The notes: generated by a model not told the origin, from the sequence alone. A DNA stretch of 63,579 nucleotides from Prevotella sp. (GCA_017475265.1 JAFVFY010000047.1:1-63579), one strand, 5' to 3'; shown: positions 34,857 through 43,410, numbered from the stretch's first letter. Numbers and translations are program-made.

Positions 34857-36178
34857 AGGGTTAGCGGCTGACCGCGATAGAATTTAAGCAGGGCGGTCTG
34901 ATATAGGTACTCATAACGAGCCTGTGTCAGGTCGCTTTCCGTTTTCATCAGGTTGTTCTTTGCCTCGTTGAACTCGGTGATGGTGGCCTTGCCGTTCTCG
35001 TACTTTGCCTGGGTGAGGCGGAAGGCATCATTACTGGCCTGACGGGCCTGTTGGCTGCTGTGCAGTTTCTCGCTGGCCGCAACGGTGTTGTACCAAGCCT
35101 GTTGTATCTCCTTGTAGAGCGACTTCTTCGCGTCATCCAGCGTGAGCTGTTGGTTCATGCGATCAAGCCGGGCGGAGCGGATGCTGTTGCGCGTTTGGAA
35201 GCGGTTGAAGATGGGGATGTTCAGGTTGAGGCCCAGATACTGGCTGAAGTTGTTCTTCAGCTGTCGGCCGAGGGGATCAGATTTGTAGCCCGACGTGGTG
35301 TAGTAGTTCGTGCCGAGGCCAGCGGAGAACGACAGGGTGGGGTAGAGACCAGCTTTGGCGATGTCGATGTTGCGCTCGGAGGCTTGCAGGCGAATCTGTT
35401 CGGAGCGAATCTCGGGCTTCGTAGCGAGGGCATCGGCGAGAATGATTTCAGGGGATAGATTTTCTAGAGATTCCAGATTCTCCAGAGATTTTAAAGGCTG
35501 TGCGATGGTGAATCCCTCTGGGCTTTCCAGCTCCAATAGCTGGGACAGCGAGAGCAGTTCCAACCGCAGGTTGTTGCTGGCCTGTGTGGCGGTGAGCTGA
35601 CTCTGTGCCATCGTGGCGCGTTGTTGCGACAATTCTGCCTCGCTGGTCTTACCTACGGCGAGCATGGCCTCCAGACGGGCCACCTGAGCGGAGTCGATGG
35701 AAATCTGACGATGGGCCACTTCAAGCAGCTCCATGTCGAAGAGCACTTGCACGTAGCTCTTTGCCACCTGCATGCGTATGTCGTTCTTCGCCTTCTCCAG
35801 GTCCTGGGTGGCAGCTTCAAGGTTCAGGCGGCTCAGCTTTATCTGGTTGGGGATTTCGAAGCCTGTGAAGAGCGGGACGCTCGTACCCAGCGAGAGCGAC
35901 GTGCTGCTGGTGTTCGTATTTGTATAGGTATTCTCGGCGGTGAGTCCTCGTCCGAAGGAGAAATTCTCATTGACGGAGCCGCTGAGGTCGGGCAGACGGC
36001 GGTTACGGGCGTTGCTCAGCTGTATCTCTTGCCGCTCCCGCTGGTGCTCCTTCTGGCGAATACCGATGTTGTGCTCCACGGCGTAGTCGCAGCACTTCTC
36101 CAGCGTCCAGGGGGTCTGCGCCCCTACGGGGCTAGATGATAAATGAAAAATGACAAATAATAAACCGAGGTGCTTCAT
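34853..36178 (-). CDS. TolC-family outer-membrane efflux channel
   Basis: 441 aa. Signal peptide to about 21; two homologous TolC halves with long coiled-coil segments (about 60-215 and 270-440). It should form the outer-membrane exit duct for the adaptor and MacB-like permeases encoded upstream; its start is 3 bp from the adaptor stop. Two repeat-derived stretches: the signal peptide (LLFVIFHLSSS) is encoded by an ATGAAAAATGACAAAT-type tract, and residues 227-240 (SLENLESLENLS) come from an 18-bp repeat inserted at the middle of the protein. Confidence 0.88.
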   Translation of the reverse strand: MKHLGLLFVIFHLSSSPVGAQTPWTLEKCCDYAVEHNIGIRQKEHQRERQEIQLSNARNRRLPDLSGSVNENFSFGRGLTAENTYTNTNTSSTSLSLGTSVPLFTGFEIPNQIKLSRLNLEAATQDLEKAKNDIRMQVAKSYVQVLFDMELLEVAHRQISIDSAQVARLEAMLAVGKTSEAELSQQRATMAQSQLTATQASNNLRLELLSLSQLLELESPEGFTIAQPLKSLENLESLENLSPEIILADALATKPEIRSEQIRLQASERNIDIAKAGLYPTLSFSAGLGTNYYTTSGYKSDPLGRQLKNNFSQYLGLNLNIPIFNRFQTRNSIRSARLDRMNQQLTLDDAKKSLYKEIQQAWYNTVAASEKLHSSQQARQASNDAFRLTQAKYENGKATITEFNEAKNNLMKTESDLTQARYEYLYQTALLKFYRGQPLTL

Positions 36179-36181
36179 GGC

Positions 36182-37321
36182 TTAGTTGTTTTGGGTTTCG
36201 TCGTCGGTGATGATTTGCGGGCTGCGTACCTTCTGGTCGGCAGTGAGGCCTTTCTTGATTTCGATGTTTACGCCGTCGCTGAGGCCGGTGTCCACGGCAG
36301 TACGCTCGTAGGTGGATTTGTCTCCGTCCTTGCCTTTGACCACGTAGACGAAGGTACTGTCGCCACTGAATTCTATGGCACTCTCAGGAACGGTGAGCAC
36401 CTGCTGCACCTCGTCAAGGACTATCTCGGCATTGGCGGAATAGCCTGAGCGTAGGGTATTGCTTCGCGACTCACGGGATTCGCTGGGCAATACCACGGCG
36501 GCCTTTATCTCAAACTGGTTGGCACCGTTGCTCTCGGTGGCCTTTGGCGAGATATATTCCAGCGAGGCATCGAACTGCAGGTCCTGCAGGGCACCGATGG
36601 TGATTTTCATCGGTATGCCGAGGTCGAGCTGTCCCACCTCCGTCTCGTCGATGTTACCACGGAAGATGAGGTCCTTCATGTTGGCCACAGTGGCGATGGT
36701 GGTACCGTCGTTGAAGGTGTTGGAGTTGATGACCGAGTTACCCACCTTGACGGGAATGTCGAGGATGATGCCGCTGATGGTGCTCCTGATGAGGGTCGAA
36801 GAGGCCGAAGCGTTCGACTTGCTCACACCATCGCGCACTACCTGGAGGGCATCCACGGCGGCAGCCTTCTCCTCCCGAGCCTGTTGCAGCTGCTGGCGGC
36901 TCTTCTCGAAGTCCTCGTCGCTGACGAGCTTCTGATTGTGCAGGCTTTCTGTGCGGGCATAGTCGGTCTCCACCTGCTTCAGGTTGATGTCGGCCAGGCG
37001 CACGCGGCTCTCGGCACTAGAGAGCTGGCTCATGTCGGGGATGACCTTCACTTTGGCGATGACATCACCCTGGTTGACATAGTCGCCCGGTTCTTTGAGC
37101 AGCTCGGCGATGATGCCACTAATCTGGGGCTTGATGTTCACCTCGTTGCGGGGCTCAATCTTGCCGGTGATGATGGTGGTCTTGCGGATGTCCTTCTTCT
37201 CGGGGGTGAACTCCTGATAGACAACTTCTTTAGGCTGGCTCTTCTGCCAGAGGAACACGAAGGTTCCGATGAAAATCAGCGCGATGATCGCGGCGATGAT
37301 AAGTTTTGAGTAGCGTTTCAT
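36182..37321 (-). CDS. HlyD/MacA-type periplasmic adaptor protein
   Basis: 379 aa. One N-terminal membrane anchor (LIIAAIIALIFIGTFVFLW), a biotinyl-lipoyl-like half motif (GIIAELLKEPGDYVNQGDVIAKV, about 68-92), a coiled-coil hairpin (about 95-170), the second lipoyl half and a beta-barrel, and a C-terminal membrane-proximal domain. Bridges the inner-membrane permeases to the TolC-like channel. It lies between them in operon order. The gap to the upstream permease is filled by an octamer tract. Confidence 0.9.
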   Translation of the reverse strand: MKRYSKLIIAAIIALIFIGTFVFLWQKSQPKEVVYQEFTPEKKDIRKTTIITGKIEPRNEVNIKPQISGIIAELLKEPGDYVNQGDVIAKVKVIPDMSQLSSAESRVRLADINLKQVETDYARTESLHNQKLVSDEDFEKSRQQLQQAREEKAAAVDALQVVRDGVSKSNASASSTLIRSTISGIILDIPVKVGNSVINSNTFNDGTTIATVANMKDLIFRGNIDETEVGQLDLGIPMKITIGALQDLQFDASLEYISPKATESNGANQFEIKAAVVLPSESRESRSNTLRSGYSANAEIVLDEVQQVLTVPESAIEFSGDSTFVYVVKGKDGDKSTYERTAVDTGLSDGVNIEIKKGLTADQKVRSPQIITDDETQNN

Positions 37322-37350
37322 TTTTTTCGTTATTTCGAGGTTTTGTTATG

Positions 37351-37430
37351 TCGTTATTTCGTTATCACGTTATCACGTTATTACGAGGCTCCGTTATAAC
37401 GTTATTTCGTTATAACGTTATTTCGCTTAT
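37351..37430. repeat. Octamer tract between permease and adaptor genes
   Basis: About ten octamers of GTTATTTC/GTTATCAC/GTTATAAC type, with one unit replaced by GAGGCTCC. Contains the palindrome CGTTATAACG twice. Same placement as the heptamer tracts but with period 8. Confidence 0.8.
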
Positions 37431-37437
37431 TCCGCCT

Positions 37438-38685
37438 TTATTCATCTCTCATGGCGTCGACGGGCTTGATGGCCATGGCGCGGGCGGCGGGGGCGAGGCC
37501 GGCGAGGACGCCCATGGTGGCGATGGCGACGGCAGCCATGATGGCCGTCCAGAAGCCCACCTGGAAGTGGGCGGCGAGGATGCCGTCCTCGGTGTTCGCT
37601 AACTCCAGCATCTGCAGGATGAGGACGGCAAAGAGGATGCCGCTCATGCCGGCTACCAAGGTGAGGACGATGCTCTCCGAGATAATCTGCGAGAGGATGT
37701 TGGTAGGCGTTGCACCGATGGCCCTTCTGATACCAATCTCTGTTGTACGCTCACGCACCGTCACCATCATGATGTTGGAGACACCGATGGCACCTGCCAG
37801 CAATGTGCCCAGACCAACAAGCCAGATGAGGAAGTTGACGCCCTTGAAAAGATTGTCGAGCATCTGGAAGAGCACCTCGGTGTTGAACACCATCGCTCCC
37901 TGCTCGTCGGCAGGGTCTACATAGTGCGCACGGGCGACGGTCTCGCGGATGCGGTCGGTGACGTTCGACATGACCACGCCCGGACGGCCTGTGACGGCAA
38001 TCATGTCGACGGCGTTGCCACGGTTGTAGGCCTGTTGCATGAACGTCAGGGGCAGCACGACGCCTGTTCCGTTCTCACCGCTGAAGCTGATGCCCTCGCC
38101 CATCTGGTAGTCCACGCCGACGATCTGGTAGTAGATGTTGTCGATGCGGATGCGCTTGCCACAAGGGTCGCCGCCACCAGGGAACAGCTCTTTGTAGGTC
38201 TTTTTCTGGATGACGCATACCTTGCGATGGTCGCGGACATCGGCCTCGTCGATATATCGGCCGTAGTACATCTTGGGCTGGTTGATGCGGGCGAACTCAG
38301 GCATGGCACCTGAGACGCCGACGGTGGCCTTGTGGTCGCCATAGTAGGCTGTGCCGCCATTGCTGAAGAGCATGGGGGTGACCACGTCAAGCTCGGGAAC
38401 GGCACGGCGGATGCGCTCCACATCCTTATAGTCCATGTACCAGTAACGGCCCTTGCGGAATCCTTTATATGCCTTGCTCGTGGGTTGTGCCCAGACCATG
38501 GCGGAGTTAGTGGCGAAGCCTGCGAAGTTCTGCTCGAGCAGCTCCTTCAGTCCTGCACCGCCACCCATGAGGGCAACGAGCATGAACACGCCCCAGAAGA
38601 CTCCGAAGCCTGTCAGGAAGGAGCGGCTCTTGTTACGGGTCAGGGTGTCGAGGACTTCGCGGTAGCTGTCTAGGTCTATTCTCAT
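37438..38685 (-). CDS. MacB/FtsX-type ABC permease (first of two, by position)
   Basis: 415 aa. One N-terminal membrane segment (about 22-42), a periplasmic MacB-PCD-like domain (about 45-260), then the FtsX core with three membrane segments (about 280-405; IRRAIGATPTNILSQI is the conserved coupling stretch). Works with the ATPase at 40168 and the sister permease at 38774, probably as a heterodimer. Export of a lipid, peptide or drug with the adaptor and TolC-like channel is likely; the substrate is not predictable. The glycine stretch VALMGGGAG follows the first membrane segment. Confidence 0.88.
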   Translation of the reverse strand: MRIDLDSYREVLDTLTRNKSRSFLTGFGVFWGVFMLVALMGGGAGLKELLEQNFAGFATNSAMVWAQPTSKAYKGFRKGRYWYMDYKDVERIRRAVPELDVVTPMLFSNGGTAYYGDHKATVGVSGAMPEFARINQPKMYYGRYIDEADVRDHRKVCVIQKKTYKELFPGGGDPCGKRIRIDNIYYQIVGVDYQMGEGISFSGENGTGVVLPLTFMQQAYNRGNAVDMIAVTGRPGVVMSNVTDRIRETVARAHYVDPADEQGAMVFNTEVLFQMLDNLFKGVNFLIWLVGLGTLLAGAIGVSNIMMVTVRERTTEIGIRRAIGATPTNILSQIISESIVLTLVAGMSGILFAVLILQMLELANTEDGILAAHFQVGFWTAIMAAVAIATMGVLAGLAPAARAMAIKPVDAMRDE

Positions 38686-38772
38686 GGGTTTTGTGGGGGT
38701 AATGGGTCTGATGGGTTTTATGGGTTTTATGGGTTTAATGGGTCTAATGGGTTTTATGGGGTTAATGGGGTG
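38686..38772. repeat. Nonamer tract between the two permease genes
   Basis: About nine 9-bp units of ATGGGTTTT type (variants GTCTA, TTAAT). It begins directly at the start codon of the downstream permease and ends at the stop of the upstream one, so it fills the whole gap. Confidence 0.85.
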
Positions 38773-38773
38773 G

Positions 38774-40051
38774 TTACTCTGCCCTCAGTGCTTCTATGGG
38801 ACGTATTCTGGAGGCCTTATATGCCGGGATGAGTCCGGCGATGGTGCCGGCGATGATCATCACCATGGTTGCTTCGATGCAGACATCGAGGCCTACGGTG
38901 GGGTCGAGGAACATGGTGGCCTTGAAGAGGCCGGTGTCGATGGTCTCGTGTCCGATGGTGGCGTCCATGTATTCGTTTGCCGCGATGCCAAGCACCATGC
39001 CGATGTAGCCAAAGAAAGTGGTGATGATGACGCTCTCGATGATAATCAGCTTCAGGATGCTCCAGGGCTTTGCGCCGATGGCCTTGCGGATGCCGAACTC
39101 ATGGGTGCGTTCCTTCACGGTGATAAGCATGATGTTTGAGACACCGACGATGCCAGAGAGCAACGTGAAGAGTCCGATAATCCAGAGGGCGGTACGTATG
39201 ATGCCGATGCCCTGCTCCATCTGCAGGTTCTGCGTGAAGCGGTTCCACATCCAGACAGCATCCTCGTCGTCGGGATGTGCCTGGTGCTCGGCATTGAGAC
39301 GACGGCGGTAGTCCTTCTCGAAGGCTTCGTTTTCCTCCTCCGTCGACAGGCCGTGGAAGGTGAACTCCATGCGTCCGATGTCGTCGGTGTTTGCACCGTA
39401 GATACGCTTGATGGTCGTGTAGCTGCTGAAGGCATCGGCGCGTCCGTTTTCGTTCTCCTTGAAGATTCCCACGACCTTGAAGGCGAAGCTCCCCACGTTC
39501 ACGAACTTCCCGACGAGACCGGCCTCACGGTTATTGTTTATTGTTTCACGGTTATTGTTCAGAAGTTCCTTTGCCTGCTTATTGCTTATGACGAGCACCT
39601 TGCGGCTCTCCCGGATGTCGATGTCGTTGACGAAGCGACCGTAGAGTAGCTCCACCTTATCTATGTTGATATGGTTGGGATAGACGCCGCTGATGGTGGT
39701 GCTGATGTATTGCTGCCCCAGGCTGATGGTGGCGCTGGCGTTATATTGTGCTCCCACCTCGTCAACATTCTTCTTGAACTCCGTAGCGGTGATTTCCATA
39801 TCGTGCTCATGGAGGTTGATGTCGCGTCCCTCCTTAAGGCCCTGATAAGGCTTCGACGTCCAACCGCCGAAGACCACCATCGAACTATTGAGGAAACGGT
39901 CGCTCTGCTTCAGGTTGGCATTGATAAGCCCATTGCCGGCACCCAGCAGCACAATGAGCATGAAGATGCCCCAGGCCACCGCGAAGCCCGTCAACCCTGT
40001 GCGCAGCTTATTGCGCCGGGCCGTCTGCCATATCTCATTCAATAACTCCAT
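38774..40051 (-). CDS. MacB/FtsX-type ABC permease (second)
   Basis: 425 aa, same architecture as its neighbour: N-terminal membrane segment, periplasmic domain (about 50-275), FtsX core (about 285-420) with IRKAIGAKPWSILKLIIIES. Partner subunit of the permease at 37438. Residues around 160-172 contain NNNRETI-NNNREAG, a 21-bp/7-residue repeat built from the heptamers TTATTGT and CACGG, in the periplasmic domain. The gap to the upstream ATPase holds a long hairpin made of repeats. Confidence 0.88.
   Translation of the reverse strand: MELLNEIWQTARRNKLRTGLTGFAVAWGIFMLIVLLGAGNGLINANLKQSDRFLNSSMVVFGGWTSKPYQGLKEGRDINLHEHDMEITATEFKKNVDEVGAQYNASATISLGQQYISTTISGVYPNHINIDKVELLYGRFVNDIDIRESRKVLVISNKQAKELLNNNRETINNNREAGLVGKFVNVGSFAFKVVGIFKENENGRADAFSSYTTIKRIYGANTDDIGRMEFTFHGLSTEEENEAFEKDYRRRLNAEHQAHPDDEDAVWMWNRFTQNLQMEQGIGIIRTALWIIGLFTLLSGIVGVSNIMLITVKERTHEFGIRKAIGAKPWSILKLIIIESVIITTFFGYIGMVLGIAANEYMDATIGHETIDTGLFKATMFLDPTVGLDVCIEATMVMIIAGTIAGLIPAYKASRIRPIEALRAE
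39535..39571 (-). repeat. 21-bp period repeat inside permease
   Basis: CACGGTTATTGTTTATTGTTT followed by a second CACGGTTATTGTT unit; in frame it gives NNNRETI and NNNREAG. Shares the TTATTGT word with the signal cassettes. Confidence 0.75.
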
Positions 40052-40066
40052 AACTTCATTTTGAGG

Positions 40067-40198
40067 AGTGAAAGGGGAGTGAATAGGGAGTGAAAGGGGA
40101 GTGAAAGGGACGTTAGTTTTAGTCTTTCATTTTGTGAAACAAGACTATCGTCCCTTTCACTCCTCTTTCACTCCTCCTTCACTTCACTTTCACTCCCT
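40067..40198. repeat. Ladder hairpin from GAGTGAAAGG repeats between ATPase and permease
   Basis: The left side carries about four GGAGTGAAAGGG-like words, the right side about four complementary CCTTTCACTCC words. The best pairing is a perfect 15-bp stem, 40098-40112 with 40149-40163, extended inside by TAGTCTT/AAGACTA. The right arm encodes the C-terminal residues of the ATPase. It could tune ATPase versus permease expression. Confidence 0.8.
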
Positions 40199-40857
40199 TC
40201 ATTAATCACTCCGTCTTTTATTCTGATTATCCGGTTTGTCTTTTCTGCCACCACGGGGTCGTGGGTGACGATGATTTGTGTGATGTGCTCCTCGGCATTG
40301 AGCTTCTTCAGCAGCTCCATCACCTCTACAGAGGTCTTTGAGTCGAGGGCACCCGTAGGCTCGTCGGCTAGGATGATTTGCGGACGGGTGATGAGCGCAC
40401 GGGCGATGGCCACACGCTGCCGCTGACCGCCCGACATCTCGTTGGGGTAGTGCGAGGCCCAGTCTAAGAGGCCTAAGTGTTCCAGGTATTCTAAAGCCAG
40501 GGCATGGCGCTTACGACGTGACACGCCCTGGTAGAACAGTGGCAGCTCCACGTTCTCCACGGCTGTCTTGAAGCCGATGAGGTTGAACGACTGGAAGATG
40601 AAGCCTATCATTCGGTTACGGTACTCTGCGGCTTTGCGCTCCGACAAGTCCCAGATTTTCACCCCCGCCAGCTCGTAGAGGCCTGAGTCGTAGTTGTCGA
40701 GGATGCCCAGGATATTCAATAAGGTGGACTTTCCCGACCCTGAAGCACCCATGATGGAGACGAACTCTCCTGCCTGGATGTCGAGGTTGATGCCCTTCAG
40801 TACGTGCAGCGGCTGTGCTCCCTGATAGGTCTTGTTGACGTCTTGAAGATGAATCAT
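40168..40857 (-). CDS. ABC transporter ATPase, MacB/LolD type
   Basis: 229 aa. Walker A GASGSGKS at 37-44, Q loop FQSFNLIGF, signature MSGGQRQRVAIARAL, Walker B IILADEPTGALD, H-loop VTHDPVVAE. Powers the two FtsX-type permeases downstream. The C-terminus (EGSESEVKEE) is encoded by the repeat arm of the adjoining hairpin. A partial promoter lies 58 bp upstream, so this may start its own transcript or be read through from the GntR gene. Confidence 0.93.
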   Translation of the reverse strand: MIHLQDVNKTYQGAQPLHVLKGINLDIQAGEFVSIMGASGSGKSTLLNILGILDNYDSGLYELAGVKIWDLSERKAAEYRNRMIGFIFQSFNLIGFKTAVENVELPLFYQGVSRRKRHALALEYLEHLGLLDWASHYPNEMSGGQRQRVAIARALITRPQIILADEPTGALDSKTSVEVMELLKKLNAEEHITQIIVTHDPVVAEKTNRIIRIKDGVINEGSESEVKEE

Positions 40858-40915
40858 CTTTATTTACTATTTGACGATTTACTATTTACGAATTGTTTGT
40901 TTGTCTGTTTGACGG

Positions 40916-40923
40916 CAAAGGTA
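40916..40923 (-). promoter_or_regulatory. Possible promoter of the MacB-like export operon
   Basis: Minus-strand -7 box TACCTTTG. No clear TTTG box at the expected 19-21 nt upstream, so this is tentative. Confidence 0.4.
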
Positions 40924-40985
40924 CGGAGAAAGTTGCAGCTTGTCGTTCTTTTTGGAAAGAAATTACATTTATTAGGATTAATTTG

Positions 40986-41345
40986 TTATCTGTTCTCATG
41001 CTGCCACTTCCCCACGATGTCCTCGATGCCCAGACCGAGGAGCTGCATCTGCCGGAACAGTTCGGGCAGTCGGGTGTCCAGGAACTCCTTGCGGCGCGTG
41101 GTGAGTATTTGCTTGCGTGCACCGGGCGTGACGAAGTATCCCAGGCCCCTCTTATTATATATAATGTCCGCGCGAGCCAGTTCATCGTAGGCCTTGACGG
41201 CGGTGTTCGAGTTTACTTCGAGCAGCACGGCATACTCGCGCACCGAGGGGATGCGGTCGTCGTCCTGATACTTGCCTGCCAGGATTTCGTCGCAGAGGCG
41301 GTCTGCCATCTGGACGTATATCGGTTTATCGGAATTGAAAGTCAT
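40986..41345 (-). CDS. GntR-family (YtrA-type) transcriptional regulator
   Basis: 119 aa. Winged helix at about 5-70 (DKPIYVQMADRLCDEILAGK, RIPSVREYAVLLEVNSNTAVKAYDEL, RGLGYFV), then a short helical tail of about 45 residues, as in the YtrA subgroup that controls ABC exporters. Last gene of the ATPase-membrane protein-GntR operon; its start overlaps the stop of the membrane protein (ATGA). A palindrome over the transcription start of that operon (43212-43233) is its probable operator, giving autorepression. Confidence 0.9.
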   Translation of the reverse strand: MTFNSDKPIYVQMADRLCDEILAGKYQDDDRIPSVREYAVLLEVNSNTAVKAYDELARADIIYNKRGLGYFVTPGARKQILTTRRKEFLDTRLPELFRQMQLLGLGIEDIVGKWQHENR

Positions 41346-42163
41346 AGGTTCACGAATTTATGGGTTACGACCTGCCAGCGGCAGAACAGACGATAGGCAA
41401 GCCAGTTGAAGAGCGAGATGGCGACGGCCTCAAAGACAATAAAGACGATGTCGATGGCTATGCGTGCCGTTTCACCGTTGTACTGATAAAGCCCCAGAGT
41501 GTTGAAGATACTGGCTATCACAGTAAAGGCCAGGACTACCAAGGCGGCGCAGACGATGAAGTGGTACTTCTTGAACAGCACACTTCCCATGAGGAAGAAG
41601 GCATGGATGGTAATCATCATGCCGTAGACGTTGATGGTGGTCATGAGTGGGTCATGTTCGCCTTGGTGTGGCAGCGTATGGAAGAAATAGGTCGTGGCGT
41701 CCTTCACGGGGTTCCCGGAAATCCAGAGGTAGGCCATGTGTAGTAAGTCGGCCAGGAAGAACATCAGCACGCCGCCTACCAAAGAGAATATCACCATGTA
41801 TATCCACCGCGAGAGGAACTTTTCCAGGTTCGTTGCCGGCAGCATCAGCCAGGCGATGCGCTGTCGTTTCTTCTGTTCGCTACGGTAGAGGATGCTGGCC
41901 GAAATGAGCCAATAGAAGAGCATAGCCACCGCACCGAAACCACCCACACCCTCACAAATGTTGGTGATGCGTAACTCAGTAGCATAAGGTTCGCTTACAT
42001 CATAGAATTCATCATGGAATACCAAGTTATGGGCAAACCAGAAGAAGAACAAATAGAGCAACAGCATGGCGAGTGCGCCCCATGATATGGCCTTGCGGCC
42101 TTCGGCAAAGTCGAGCTTCAGCACCTGGCCGAAGCGTTTACTATCAAAGTTTTTCATAATCAT
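41342..42163 (-). CDS. ABC-2-like membrane protein, GntR-linked
   Basis: 273 aa with about six membrane segments (about 35-52, 75-95, 115-140, 180-200, 210-230, 240-262). No recognised family motif; the position between the ATPase and a YtrA-type regulator suggests the permease half of the exporter. ATG at 42163 and a second ATG 6 bp later are both possible starts. A 4 x 21-bp array ends 21 bp before the start codon. Confidence 0.8.
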   Translation of the reverse strand: MIMKNFDSKRFGQVLKLDFAEGRKAISWGALAMLLLYLFFFWFAHNLVFHDEFYDVSEPYATELRITNICEGVGGFGAVAMLFYWLISASILYRSEQKKRQRIAWLMLPATNLEKFLSRWIYMVIFSLVGGVLMFFLADLLHMAYLWISGNPVKDATTYFFHTLPHQGEHDPLMTTINVYGMMITIHAFFLMGSVLFKKYHFIVCAALVVLAFTVIASIFNTLGLYQYNGETARIAIDIVFIVFEAVAISLFNWLAYRLFCRWQVVTHKFVNL

Positions 42164-42183
42164 TGGTTTTGTTTCAGAATAAT

Positions 42184-42267
42184 ATCAAATACCGACGTGA
42201 TTTTATCAAATTCCGACGGGATTTTATCAAACACCGACGTGATTTTATCAAATTCCGACGTGATTTT
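42184..42267. repeat. Array of four 21-bp units upstream of the membrane-protein gene
   Basis: Units at 42184, 42205, 42226 and 42247, all exactly 21 bp, of the form ATCAAA-NN-CCGACGTGATTTT, with alternating inner dinucleotides (TA, TT, CA, TT). It lies in the 196-bp gap between the ATPase and membrane-protein genes. A 12-bp direct repeat CCGTCCAAACTA follows at about 42300-42335. Confidence 0.85.
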
Positions 42268-42359
42268 AACTTTAGCTCCGTCCATTCCCGTCAAGACATC
42301 CGTCCAAACTATATGAAAGAACCGTCCAAACTACGAGAGAAGTCCGGGCTGTTTATGAT

Positions 42360-43175
42360 TCAAATCCGCTTATTCGCTACGGCATTAAAGAGCAGTTCCA
42401 GGTTCACCTGCGTCTCGGCCTGGCCTTCCTGCCGACGAGCCATCACGGCATTGCCTTGCAGTGTGGGTTCGGCATAGAGCACGCCCTCCATATCGTTGGG
42501 CTGTCTGTACTCGAAGACGTACTTCTCCGTAATCTCCTGCACCGAGGCGTTGAGCAGCAGCTCCCGCTGGTTCAGCATGAGGATATGGTCGAGCAGCGCC
42601 TCCACATCGTGTACCTGGTGGGTGGAGATGATGATAGTCTGGTCGTCGTTCATGTTCTGTGCTACCGTTTTGCGGAACTGGCTCTTGGAAGGAATATCCA
42701 GCCCGTTCGTCGGTTCGTCCATCAGCAGCAGCTTCGTGTTAGTGGCCAGGGCGAAAGACATGAAGACCTTCTTCTTCTGTCCCATCGACAGCGACTGTAA
42801 CTGCAGGTCGGTGTCCAGTTCGAAGTCTCGCAGACAGGCCTCTAAACGTTCCTGACTGAACCGAGGGTAGAACGGTGCATTCAGCTCTACGAACCGCTTC
42901 AGCGTCATCGACGGCAGGTCGAACTCCTCCGGCACAAGGAATATTTCCCTTAGCGTCTCCGCCTTTCTCGTGTAGGCGTCGTTTCCATCGACGCTAACGC
43001 AGCCCGATGTGGGCCGCAGCAGACCCGCCACCAAGTAGAGCAGGGTGGACTTGCCTGTCCCGTTCTTGCCCAACAGGCCGTAGATTTTGTTTTCCTCAAT
43101 CCGCAGATTGAAGTGGTCGAATACCAGGCTTTTCTGTCCGGCGTACCTGAAACTCATGTTTTTAATCTCTATCAT
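42360..43175 (-). CDS. ABC transporter ATPase, GntR-linked
   Basis: 271 aa. Walker A GKNGTGKS at 36-43, signature LSMGQKKKV, Walker B LLLMDEPTNGLD, H-loop STHQVHD. Resembles YtrB-type ATPases. I chose ATG at 43175 (MIEIKNMSFRY); a longer frame back to 43238 would cross the operator and promoter. First gene of the operon with the membrane protein and GntR regulator. The substrate is unknown; envelope-stress or antibiotic response would fit the YtrA-type regulator. Confidence 0.9.
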   Translation of the reverse strand: MIEIKNMSFRYAGQKSLVFDHFNLRIEENKIYGLLGKNGTGKSTLLYLVAGLLRPTSGCVSVDGNDAYTRKAETLREIFLVPEEFDLPSMTLKRFVELNAPFYPRFSQERLEACLRDFELDTDLQLQSLSMGQKKKVFMSFALATNTKLLLMDEPTNGLDIPSKSQFRKTVAQNMNDDQTIIISTHQVHDVEALLDHILMLNQRELLLNASVQEITEKYVFEYRQPNDMEGVLYAEPTLQGNAVMARRQEGQAETQVNLELLFNAVANKRI

Positions 43176-43211
43176 ATCTTCTTGTATTAGGAGGGTTTTA
43201 ATGTGCTTTTG

Positions 43212-43233
43212 GTGTACTAGTATGATAGTACAC
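43212..43233. promoter_or_regulatory. GntR operator palindrome
   Basis: GTGTACTA, 6-nt spacer, TAGTACAC: perfect 8-bp half-sites. It begins 3 bp downstream of the -7 box of the minus-strand promoter, so it covers the expected transcription start, a typical repression site. Assigning it to the GntR protein encoded in the same operon is inference. Confidence 0.75.
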
Positions 43234-43235
43234 TG

Positions 43236-43267
43236 CAAAAGTAGAAGTATTTCCCCTTGCAGCCAAA
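43236..43267 (-). promoter_or_regulatory. Promoter of the GntR-linked ABC operon
   Basis: Minus strand TTTG (43264-43267), 20 nt, TACTTTTG (43236-43243). Confidence 0.75.
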
Positions 43268-43345
43268 CTTATTCGCGCTTTTAACTCAACATTAACATAT
43301 ATGTGGTATATTTTGGGCACTTTGAGCACATTTCTGCTCTTATTG

Positions 43346-43376
43346 TTGGCTTTTCGGAAAATTTGCAGTAATTTTG
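43346..43376 (+). promoter_or_regulatory. Promoter of metH-metF
   Basis: TTG (43346-43348), 20 nt, TAATTTTG (43369-43376). Transcription should begin near 43382, which argues for the metH start at 43411. No cobalamin or SAM riboswitch fits in the short leader. Confidence 0.7.
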
Positions 43377-43410
43377 CAGCGTGTTAGCGCAACTTACCAG
43401 CACAAAGACT

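Noticed and set aside
42163-42477. Plus-strand frame with FIKFRRD repeats
   Set aside because: The repeat is only the 21-bp array read in frame; the rest is antisense to the ABC ATPase gene.
43176-43238. Longer start of the GntR-linked ATPase
   Set aside because: The extension crosses the operator and reaches the -7 box, and has no ABC-domain similarity.
43381-43410. Upstream GTG start for metH
   Set aside because: It coincides with the predicted transcription start after the -7 box at 43369; ATG 43411 gives the conserved N-terminus.
43377-43410. Cobalamin or SAM riboswitch before metH
   Set aside because: The leader between predicted transcription start and start codon is about 30 nt, too short for either class.
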